DNA of 64,000 nucleotides, from contig NZ_SEWF01000011.1 of assembly GCF_004168285.1 (NCBI RefSeq), positions 62,001 through 126,000 of the forward strand. The letters are read 5' to 3'. Of the stretch, positions 37,147-43,663 are shown piece after piece (the stretch's first letter is position 1; the number at the start of each line of letters is the position of its first letter). The stretch comes from Emticicia agri (GTDB lineage Bacteria > Bacteroidota > Bacteroidia > Cytophagales > Spirosomataceae). Made by a program: the position numbers and the translations under genes. The notes under the pieces are model-generated. The model was not told the DNA's origin, made no database searches, and was given only the letters and a program-made list of their open reading frames with translations.

Positions 37147-37461
37147 TTAGTAAAGGAAAGAATTCAGATTACTTAAAACTTCATTTTTTCTTCTTCTCGA
37201 AGGTGCAATCGAAAAACCGTTTTTGAGGTGTATTATCTTATTTTCTATTTTCTGTACAAAGTTCTGGTTGATAAGATAGGTTTTGTTTAGTCTGAGAAAT
37301 TCAGGAATTTTCTGTTCAAACATTCCCAGGTTTCGGGAACTCAAAAACGAGGAGCCATCATCGGCATGAATCATGGTATAGTTATTTTTGGCCTCAAGAA
37401 GCACGACATTTTCCAAGGGCAAGAGGATTCTCTCTTTGCCCAAAATCCGCAGGGTTTTCAT
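37147..37461 (-). CDS. Free-standing LytTR DNA-binding protein
   Basis: A 104-residue protein consisting of one LytTR domain (PF04397), with LLEAKNNYTMIHADDG, FLRLNKTYLINQNFVQKIE and the C-terminal APSRRRKNEVL strand-helix expected for DNA contacts. There is no receiver domain, which normally makes up the N-terminal half of LytTR response regulators. The 16-bp gap to the heparinase-like gene, on the same strand and downstream, suggests that it may regulate or be cotranscribed with it. Its cognate kinase is unknown; the LytS-type propeller kinase in the window would be a candidate only through an unlinked phosphorelay, since no receiver is present. Confidence 0.85.
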   Translation of the reverse strand: MKTLRILGKERILLPLENVVLLEAKNNYTMIHADDGSSFLSSRNLGMFEQKIPEFLRLNKTYLINQNFVQKIENKIIHLKNGFSIAPSRRRKNEVLSNLNSFLY

Positions 37462-37596
37462 GGTTTATCTTCTGGTTTATTTTAATAGCTTTTCCAATAC
37501 TCACTTAAAACCTTAAGTAATTTCGTCTAATTGGGATTGCAAAGGTAGAAGCTATCAGGTAGCCAAAAAATAGCTGATTTCAGGTAAATTATATCC

Positions 37597-38241
37597 CTAA
37601 TTTTGGGGATATATGCCATGCTGCATGGCATATTTTATAAGCGCATAGGTAGAATTAACCCCGATTTTGCGAAAGAGGCTTTTGCGATGAGACTCAACCG
37701 TGTGATGGCTGATATGTAGTTTATCGGCAATCTGCATACCCGATAACTCTTGGGCAATTAATTTCAGTACATCTATTTCCCGACTGGTAAGGGCTACTGG
37801 AGCCGTTTCTTCGGTCGATGAAAATTCTTTACTTGCCAGTATTTTCATCACCTCTTCAGAATAATACGTCAGACCCATTTGCAGGCACATAATTGCCTTT
37901 TGTAACTCGGCTTTGTTGGTTTTTTTTGAGACAAACCCTTTTACACCCGCCTGAATGGCACTCCTGATACCTTCTGTATCTTCTCGGCTTGTAAGCATCA
38001 GAATTTTTATATGAGGATAATTTTCTTTCAGGCGGAATGTTAACTGCACGCCGTCCATTTCAGGCATCATATAATCGCATACAATAATGTCAACAGGTTC
38101 TTGGTAGGCTAATTTTTTTAAAACTTCTAATCCGTTATTAGCAGTTCCTACAAGCTCTATTTCCTCAATAGTACTCAGAAGCATTGAGAGGCTCTCAACA
38201 AAAATAGGATGGTCATCGGCCAGAAGTAATTTGATAGACAT
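37597..38241 (-). CDS. NarL/LuxR-family response regulator
   Basis: A 214-residue response regulator. The receiver domain (residues ~1-125) has acidic DD at 9-10, phospho-acceptor Asp56 in VCDYMMPEMDG, Thr in LTSRED and Lys in VSKKT. The LuxR-type HTH follows (~145-210; LTSREIDVLKLIAQELSG, ISHHTVESHRKSLFRKIGV). The only HisKA_3-type kinase in the window lies 6.6 kb away on the other strand, so pairing is a guess. It is the third regulatory gene in a 5-kb area but is not obviously cotranscribed with the LytTR gene (135 bp apart). Confidence 0.93.
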   Translation of the reverse strand: MSIKLLLADDHPIFVESLSMLLSTIEEIELVGTANNGLEVLKKLAYQEPVDIIVCDYMMPEMDGVQLTFRLKENYPHIKILMLTSREDTEGIRSAIQAGVKGFVSKKTNKAELQKAIMCLQMGLTYYSEEVMKILASKEFSSTEETAPVALTSREIDVLKLIAQELSGMQIADKLHISHHTVESHRKSLFRKIGVNSTYALIKYAMQHGIYPQN

Positions 38242-38482
38242 ATACTTTCTATTTGTCTATTGGTAACAGCATTAACAAAACCTGTTAAATACTTTATTAC
38301 TAAATAGGTTCAGTGAGTTATCGGCAAAAATACTATAAAAAGGCAACGAAAGTATGAAATCTCTATTCATTGCCGTTTAAATAACCGCCTGAGTTATTTA
38401 TAAATTTATTAAACGGCAAAATTATCCCTATCGTGAGCCCTGACAATTTTATGCTGTATATTTACTGATATAAATAGCCCTC
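38242..38482. other. Intergenic region with an inverted repeat
   Basis: A 241-bp A+T-rich spacer. TGCCGTTTAA (38371-38380) and TTAAACGGCA (38409-38418) form a 10-bp perfect inverted repeat with ATAA/TTAT pairing inside. No ORF is seen. It may be a terminator or a palindromic repeat. Confidence 0.45.
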
Positions 38483-38548
38483 ATGGAATTTGAAACTATC
38501 GTCCCTGATAAATCGGTTTCTTTATTTGTAAAGAATGAGACTGTTTAA
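38483..38548 (+). pseudogene. 5' fragment of a probable AraC-family regulator gene, cut by an IS5-type end
   Basis: Codons from ATG 38483 read MEFETIVPDKSVSLFVKN and then run into GAGACTGTTTAAAC, which looks like the terminal inverted repeat of an IS5-type element and supplies a stop. The 18 residues resemble the N-terminus of Bacteroidota AraC-type regulators (I-x-P-x-x-x-L-x-x-F-V-K pattern), but the evidence is thin. The rest of the gene is not found on the far side of the mobile-element remnants. Confidence 0.35.
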
Positions 38549-38727
38549 ACTTTTATTTTTTTATTGATTTTATGTAAAAAGATAACTGAGGATGAGATAA
38601 GATGGAATGACACCCAATTTTTAACTGAAAACTCAAACCTCACTAATAAAACTTTAAACCTATCAATCCATGCATTGGAATGCTCAATGACAGACCTATT
38701 CTTGACTAGGCGTCCCCATATAATTCT
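38545..38727 (-). pseudogene. IS5-family transposase, C-terminal fragment
   Basis: A frame without start codon, reading KNRSVIEHSNAWIDRFKVLL and then VRFE, NWVSFHLISSSVIFLHKIN and a stop. This is the C-terminal signature of IS5-family transposases (a VER-type motif before a conserved Asn-Ala-Trp, then LLVRFE and a hydrophobic end). The upstream two-thirds of the gene, including two catalytic Asp, are missing. It stops 8 bp from the presumed IS terminal repeat. Confidence 0.7.
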
Positions 38728-38730
38728 TCA

Positions 38731-39036
38731 TCGAAGGGCAAAATATTCATCTTGCCATTCAAATTTTTATTCTGTAATCTTCTGTTTATTTATCCAGAAA
38801 GATGATTCTCCCTTAATGAGATGCATAATTTTCTGAATAGTCTGGTCAACTCCGAGTGATACCAAGCAATGGCAGTGGTCAGAATATCCATTGACACAGT
38901 CTATAAAAATATCTTTTTCTTTGGCATTTTCTCTGATATGTTGCCAAACCATTTGTCTCGTCTCTTTTGTATTGAATAATGCCTCTCGATTTTTGGTGCT
39001 CCAAACAAAATGAATATAGATTTTGATGAAAGGCAT
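38731..39036 (-). pseudogene. IS200/RAYT-type transposase fragment with in-frame stop
   Basis: The product starts MPFIKIYIHFVWSTKNREAL and carries the HUH metal-binding motif in SDHCHCLVSL (~residues 52-61), as in Y1 transposases of the IS200/IS605 and REP-associated families. An in-frame TAA at 38767-38769 stops it at 89 residues; beyond it the same frame still reads KFEWQDEYFA, the family's next conserved strand, before the junction with the IS5 fragment. The catalytic Tyr (expected ~20 residues later) and C-terminus are missing. The normal length is ~150 residues. So the gene is dead twice over. Confidence 0.85.
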
Positions 39037-39078
39037 AGTTTTTTTGTAAATAATTAATTAGCTCGTTATAGAAATATG

Positions 39079-39201
39079 TTTTGGCTAAAGCCGATTAGGA
39101 TTGTATTGATTTAGTACCTCCAGCTAAAGCAGGAGGCAATTGAAACAGAAAAAAAATCTCAGTAGCAAGAATGTAATCATCATTTTCGGCTTTAGCCAAA
39201 A
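39079..39201. repeat. REP-like palindromic element, family A, copy 1
   Basis: Ends TTTTGGCTAAAGCC (39079-39092) and GGCTTTAGCCAAAA (39188-39201) are perfect inverted repeats; an inner palindrome CCTCCAGCTAAAGCAGGAGG lies at 39117-39136. The element lies 43 bp from the truncated IS200/RAYT gene start. The same pattern recurs at 39257, 56823 and 58030. Confidence 0.7.
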
Positions 39202-39256
39202 TTAATTGCTAAAAATCAGATCACAACCTTACATTATTGGTATCCTTAGTACTATG

Positions 39257-39315
39257 AATTTGGCTAAAACCAATTTGATAGTTCAATTTATTGTACCTCC
39301 AGCTAAAGCAGGATG
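39257..39315. repeat. REP-like element, family A, copy 2 (partial)
   Basis: TTTGGCTAAAACC and CCTCCAGCTAAAGCAGGATG repeat the first half of copy 1 with small changes. The right-hand end (GGCTTTAGCC) is missing, so the copy is truncated or decayed. Confidence 0.6.
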
Positions 39316-39413
39316 CGAATGATTTTTTATTCACTTCAAAGATATAAGCCAAAGTATATTGTTTAATAATTTATCTGCACAAAGTTATTTTTGAAATAGG
39401 CATTTGTTTATAA

Positions 39414-40115
39414 TTATATTGCCAATAGTTTTGGTCTTACAGTATTACAGAAGGCATTTAAAGTTTCATATTTACATTGGTCGGCCCTTGTAAATCCACA
39501 ATTTTTAAAGGTTAGTCTTAGATAATTAATGAAAGGAATATCCCAACCAATAAGTAAACTATCAATAGATGGAGAGGCTGTTAATTCAAGATTATAACAA
39601 GAACCGCTTATATTATCCTTTTGCAAATAATCACCTGCCAATAGAATCTCATTTAGGTCATAGTCGTCATAAATCAAATCAGTCAGTAAAGTCTTAATTG
39701 GCGGAATATCTATAGGGTCGGCACCTTCCCAAGGAATATCAGGATACATTTTCCAGTCCCAGCAAAAATTACAAGAGCCCACAATTCTATAAAAATATTC
39801 TAACGACAAAGGGATGTATCCGGCATGTTTAAGTTTAGATTTTAACTTAACTAATAGCAAGTCAACATCTGGGTCTGGTGGCAGAACTGGTATCTGCCAG
39901 TCATATTCTGTAGGAGATACAAATTTATAGTCAATGTTTTTTAACTCATTATAAATGATATCCAGATTCAATTGAACTCTTTTAAAGGTTTCTTTTAGAA
40001 TCAAATCTATTTGAATGAAGTTTTTTGAACTGAACGCTTCTTGCCCTAACACCAGAAGTTCTTCGTAAACTTCTACCGTCTCACCTTTTAAATACCTGTC
40101 GAGTAGTGTCATCAT
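39414..40115 (-). CDS. Hypothetical protein in the accessory region
   Basis: A 233-residue soluble acidic protein without signal or membrane segments. No named family was recognised. Trp and Cys residues are clustered in WDWKMYPDIPWEG and near GSCNFCWDW; the section LSLEYFYRIVGSCNF resembles the IPLSLRxFYxxVG pattern of a family of uncharacterised proteins, some of them near toxin/immunity loci, but this is not firm. The gene starts with two adjacent Met codons and lies between the REP-like repeats and the restriction-modification cassette, transcribed away from it. Confidence 0.6.
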   Translation of the reverse strand: MMTLLDRYLKGETVEVYEELLVLGQEAFSSKNFIQIDLILKETFKRVQLNLDIIYNELKNIDYKFVSPTEYDWQIPVLPPDPDVDLLLVKLKSKLKHAGYIPLSLEYFYRIVGSCNFCWDWKMYPDIPWEGADPIDIPPIKTLLTDLIYDDYDLNEILLAGDYLQKDNISGSCYNLELTASPSIDSLLIGWDIPFINYLRLTFKNCGFTRADQCKYETLNAFCNTVRPKLLAI

Positions 40116-40356
40116 GTAGAATTATAGCTGAATTGTAAATATGCAAAATTTTGGAATAATTCTCATTCAGTCATTGTTTCTGCCGTTTTTAAAACGGCTT
40201 TTTTGTTCCGTTCATAAAGAACCCCCTAATTCTTTGATGTCTGAGTGATATTAAAAGAATTGTTTCGAAAATGAGTTTACCTAAAACCATTTAGAAAAAA
40301 GAATATGTTGACAGTAGTCCGTTGTATGGTAATCAACATTAATAGATTTTTGTAAA
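40116..40356. other. Intergenic region upstream of the RM controller gene, with an inverted repeat
   Basis: The 241-bp spacer between divergent genes contains ATGTTGA (40305-40311) and TCAACAT (40333-40339), a perfect 7-bp inverted repeat centred 35 bp before the controller gene start. C-proteins bind such paired sites (C-boxes) in front of their own gene, so this is a likely operator, though the sequence does not match a C-box I know. Confidence 0.4.
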
Positions 40357-40563
40357 ATGGATATTAAGCAAAAATTTGGCAAAAATCTCAAAAGACTGCG
40401 ATTAGAGAAGAATCTTTCTCAGGAATCCCTTGCACTAACTGCCGACTTAGACAGAACATACATTCCAAGTATTGAAAAAGGTTTACGAAATGTATCAATT
40501 ACTGTTATTGAAAAGTTAGCTATTGCACTTAATACCGACATTTCTGAATTCTTTAAAGACTAA
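40357..40563 (+). CDS. XRE-family HTH protein, probable restriction controller (C protein)
   Basis: A 68-residue protein that is one helix-turn-helix domain: IKQKFGKNLKRLRLEKNLSQ, ESLALTADLDRTYIPSIEKG, and VIEKLAIALNTDISEFF. Size and sequence match controller (C) proteins of type II restriction-modification systems, which delay nuclease expression until the host is methylated. It ends 3 bp before the nuclease gene and has an inverted repeat upstream. Its target is inferred from context. Confidence 0.85.
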   Translation: MDIKQKFGKNLKRLRLEKNLSQESLALTADLDRTYIPSIEKGLRNVSITVIEKLAIALNTDISEFFKD

Positions 40564-40566
40564 CAA

Positions 40567-41517
40567 ATGGACTTATTAGAAAAATATATAAATAGAAAAT
40601 TTGGTATCGACGAAAATAAGTTTTTGGAAGTTCTAATAAAAAGCCCGGGAGCCGAAGGCTATATTTTAGGCAACATTGGAGAAGAACTTTTTAAAGAATA
40701 TGCTAATTCAATAGGATATGAAGCTTTAAGAATTAAAGAGAAACCAGAAGGCGGCAATAATGCTAAAAGTGTAGATGCTAAAGGAGATTTTTACATTAGA
40801 AAAATTGGTAATACAAAAGACGAATGGCTCGTTGTTGAATGTAAAGGAGTAAAATCTAATGCTGAAAAACGTTGTGGACTTACTAATCCAACTTCTTGTT
40901 TGACTTTATTGTACAAACATTCAGTTGAAAGAGCAAAACATGTTGAAAGTATCTACAAGTCAGGAAATTTAGCTTATTTACATGCAAAGAAACAATGGGA
41001 AGAGAAAAATAATGGAAAGTTTTTCCCATCATTTGGTTGGAGCAAAACTAACCCTGGTGCTGGCGTACCTGATTTAACAGGGCTTTGGCTAAGCAAAGTT
41101 GAAATTAAGGAATGGTTAGATACTTTTAAGGCAAGTGATTTTGATGAAAACGCCTATTGGGATTTGACAGCACCAATCAGACTTTTACAAACACATATGC
41201 CCTCAACAAGAATTGATATAGAAACTAATATAAAAAGTACAGGACCTTTAGTTTCTGAATTCAATATTTTATGTGTAGATCTATTTCTAAAAACAGGCAA
41301 ACACGAATTTGTATTTGTGAATAGTACAAATCTAAACCATCAAGGCAAATCACCCAATCATTTACAACAGAATTACACAATTGATATTTTGACGGCAAAA
41401 GATGGATATAAACGCCACAATTTATTAAAACCTTGGTATAATGACCTCAATTTATGTATTGAAGAGACAATGCCTAAATACCGAAAATTGGATGAAAGTC
41501 AATTAGATAGAAGATAA
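40567..41517 (+). CDS. Probable type II restriction endonuclease (PD-(D/E)xK)
   Basis: A 316-residue protein with a PD-(D/E)xK-like catalytic core: Asp74 in KGDFYI, then Glu91 and Lys93 in WLVVECKGV, with the expected ~17-residue spacing. The sequence around it (GNIGEELFKEYANSIGYEAL) is a typical lead helix for restriction nucleases. It lies 3 bp after the C gene and 49 bp before the methylase, so the order is C-R-M. The recognition site cannot be told. The rest of the protein has no family assignment, so it is called an endonuclease from motif plus context. Confidence 0.75.
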   Translation: MDLLEKYINRKFGIDENKFLEVLIKSPGAEGYILGNIGEELFKEYANSIGYEALRIKEKPEGGNNAKSVDAKGDFYIRKIGNTKDEWLVVECKGVKSNAEKRCGLTNPTSCLTLLYKHSVERAKHVESIYKSGNLAYLHAKKQWEEKNNGKFFPSFGWSKTNPGAGVPDLTGLWLSKVEIKEWLDTFKASDFDENAYWDLTAPIRLLQTHMPSTRIDIETNIKSTGPLVSEFNILCVDLFLKTGKHEFVFVNSTNLNHQGKSPNHLQQNYTIDILTAKDGYKRHNLLKPWYNDLNLCIEETMPKYRKLDESQLDRR

Positions 41518-41528
41518 TTTGCAATTTA

Positions 41529-41560
41529 CACATTTGTGGTGTATTTTTGTCACAAATGTG
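41529..41560. promoter_or_regulatory. 10-bp inverted repeat between nuclease and methylase genes
   Basis: CACATTTGTG (41529-41538) and CACAAATGTG (41551-41560) form a perfect 10-bp inverted repeat with a 12-bp spacer, seven bases upstream of the methylase ATG. Each half is itself nearly palindromic (CACAnnTGTG). It may be the operator of a methylase promoter inside the cassette, or an mRNA hairpin that limits translation of the methylase. Confidence 0.45.
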
Positions 41561-41566
41561 CAAAGT

Positions 41567-43552
41567 ATGAATTTATTATTTGAACTACCACTTGCCAAAG
41601 AAGATAATCTACTAAAAAAATTTGAAGAAATCCATGATTATATCTACGCAAATGATGGATTATCGCCACAGCAAACATTGGAGGAATTTGTCAAAATTTT
41701 GTTTATCAAAATTTGTGATGAGAATGAAAACCTAAATCAGTTTAAAATTTCTTCGGAGGACTGGAACGAATTGAAATCTGGTAAAGTAAGCCAATCAATT
41801 GTAGAACGCATTTCAATTATTTTTGAACAGACTAAGCGAGTCTATAAAGATATTTTTGATTCGGACGACCGAATTAGAATTAGCCCTATTGCTTTAGGTT
41901 TTACAATAAATAAATTACAAGGAATTTCTTTAATAAATTCTTCTCAAGATGCAAAGGGTTTAGCATTTCAAAAATTCTTATCACATCACGAAAAAGACGG
42001 ACGAGGACAATTTTTTACACCTGAACCTGTAATTGATTTTTGTGTGGCAATGATGCAGCCAAAGCCAAATGAAGCAGTCATTGACCCAGCATGCGGGAGT
42101 GGTGGTTTTTTAATGTCAGTTTTAAAGTATTTACGAAGTAATAACGCTGAACTGGATAGTAGCAAAATTGTATCTAAAAACCTATTTGGCTTGGATATAA
42201 ATAAAAGTATTGCCCGAATTGCAAAAATGAAATTACTTTTGGAAGCAAATGGAAAAACAAACATTCTTTGTATCAATTCATTAGAGGATTTAGACAGTTT
42301 GAAACTTACTTTATCTCATTCACAAGGCTTTGATTTGGTTTTGGCAAATCCTCCATTTGGGGCAAAAATTACAAATCTATTAACCCTCTCGAAATTTGAT
42401 TTGGGTCATAAATGGACTTCTTACGAAGGGGAATATAGTAAAACAAAATCTGTTTATCCAAACCAAAATGCCGAAGTTTTGTTTATTGAACGTTGCTTAC
42501 AACTTCTAAAAGAAGGGGGTAGAATGGCAATTGTTTTGCCAAATGGTAATTTTGAAAACCCATCATTAGAGTATTTACGCTATTATATAAAGATAAAAGC
42601 AAAAATTTTAGCTATTATTAATTTACCACAAGAAACTTTTATTCCTTTTGGAACAGGAGTAAAAACGTCAATTTTATTTTTAGAAAAAGATACTCCAAAT
42701 AAGTTTAGAAAGTATCCCATATTCTTTGGAAGAGTTACAAAATTGGGTTACCAAGGTAACAAAAATGGGACACCACAGTATAAAAAAGATAAATATGGAC
42801 AAGTCATAAAAGATAATTTAGGGCAGCCGATTTTAGACGAAGATTTTAGTTTAATTGTTGATGCTTACAAAAAATTTCAAAGTGGGGAAGAAATTGAAAA
42901 GGATAATTCTTTTTCAATTAACTTCAGCGAATTAAATGGAAGATTTGACTATGATTTCTATTCGCCAGAAAATAGGAGAATGTTTAATAAGTTACATACA
43001 GGAAAAAGTGTTCGTTTAGGGGACATTTGCGAAATTATAAAAGTAAAAAGCAAAAAATTAAAAGACCAAAATCAGACTGTTGAATATGTTGAGCTTTCGG
43101 ATATAAACACCCATTCTTATGAAATAATAAACTCAACAACTTATCAAGTTCACGAGTTACCCAGTAGAGCAAGTTATGAAATTGAAAATGGAGATATAAT
43201 TACTGCAATTGCAGGAAATTCAGTAGGTACAAGAAAACACGCTACAGCATTAGTAAATAAAGACTTTGAAGGTAGTATTTGTACAAATGGTTTTAGAGTA
43301 TTAAGAAATTTTAGAATAGATACTTATTATTTGCTTTACTTTTTAAAATCGGAAGCATTCTTAAAACAAATGTTCATGTATAGGACAGGTGCAGCCATTC
43401 CAAACGTTTCTGATTCAGACCTAGCAAATACATTAATTCATTTACCTAATGATAAGATAATAGAAGAAGTTAGTTCAAAAATGAAACGAGCGTTTGAACT
43501 TCGACAAGAATCAAGAAACCAAATCGAAAGTATTAGCCTTAAACTTGCTTAA
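41567..43552 (+). CDS. N6-adenine DNA methyltransferase fused to a specificity domain
   Basis: A 661-residue protein. Residues ~1-100 are HsdM-like N-terminal helices. A gamma-class methylase core follows, with GRGQFFTPEPVIDF, motif I DPACGSGGF (residues 173-181) and motif IV NPPF (261-264). The C-terminal ~200 residues (from ~470) form one HsdS-type target-recognition domain: VRLGDICEIIKV, then a central helix-rich part ending with KMKRAFELRQES. So modification and specificity sit in one chain with a single TRD, as in type II systems derived from type I. No nuclease domain is fused; that function is the preceding gene. A TTG 16 codons upstream is open, but the ATG at 41567 is preferred, since the extension is not family-like. 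Confidence 0.9.
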   Translation: MNLLFELPLAKEDNLLKKFEEIHDYIYANDGLSPQQTLEEFVKILFIKICDENENLNQFKISSEDWNELKSGKVSQSIVERISIIFEQTKRVYKDIFDSDDRIRISPIALGFTINKLQGISLINSSQDAKGLAFQKFLSHHEKDGRGQFFTPEPVIDFCVAMMQPKPNEAVIDPACGSGGFLMSVLKYLRSNNAELDSSKIVSKNLFGLDINKSIARIAKMKLLLEANGKTNILCINSLEDLDSLKLTLSHSQGFDLVLANPPFGAKITNLLTLSKFDLGHKWTSYEGEYSKTKSVYPNQNAEVLFIERCLQLLKEGGRMAIVLPNGNFENPSLEYLRYYIKIKAKILAIINLPQETFIPFGTGVKTSILFLEKDTPNKFRKYPIFFGRVTKLGYQGNKNGTPQYKKDKYGQVIKDNLGQPILDEDFSLIVDAYKKFQSGEEIEKDNSFSINFSELNGRFDYDFYSPENRRMFNKLHTGKSVRLGDICEIIKVKSKKLKDQNQTVEYVELSDINTHSYEIINSTTYQVHELPSRASYEIENGDIITAIAGNSVGTRKHATALVNKDFEGSICTNGFRVLRNFRIDTYYLLYFLKSEAFLKQMFMYRTGAAIPNVSDSDLANTLIHLPNDKIIEEVSSKMKRAFELRQESRNQIESISLKLA

Positions 43553-43605
43553 AACTTTTTAGAGATGGTTACTGCTAAAATAGATACCCAATTTTAAGGT
43601 TAAAC

Positions 43606-43640
43606 AAAAAAAACGCCCCAAACCACCGTCTGGAGCGTTT
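43606..43640 (-). terminator. Terminator after the outer-membrane barrel gene
   Basis: AAACGCCCC and GGAGCGTTT pair as a near-perfect stem. On the minus strand the hairpin is followed by a run of eight T residues, giving a terminator for the gene ending at 43664. It is also at the end of the RM cassette. Confidence 0.8.
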
Positions 43641-43663
43641 CCAAATTTATAGACTATTAACAA

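Larger units (their letters stand above)
38537..39036 (-). mobile_element. Composite remnant: IS5-type 3' end joined to an IS200/RAYT-type 5' end
   Basis: Two different transposase fragments lie head to tail on the minus strand and abut near 38730. The downstream part (38545-38727) is the C-terminus of an IS5-type DDE transposase; the upstream part (about 38731-39036) is the N-terminal two-thirds of an IS200/REP-associated tyrosine transposase. The outer end at 38537 is a likely IS5 terminal inverted repeat. Neither element is complete, so the region is a dead scar rather than an active IS. Palindromic repeats begin 40 bp beyond the RAYT start. Confidence 0.65.

Noticed and set aside
38564-38836. 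A 90-codon plus-strand open frame near the IS remnants.
   Set aside because: It lies opposite the IS5 and IS200 transposase fragments read on the minus strand, which give clear family matches; the plus frame has none.
39079-39315. CRISPR array at the repeats near 39 kb.
   Set aside because: The repeats are palindromic, unequally spaced and only two; there are no constant-length spacers or cas genes.
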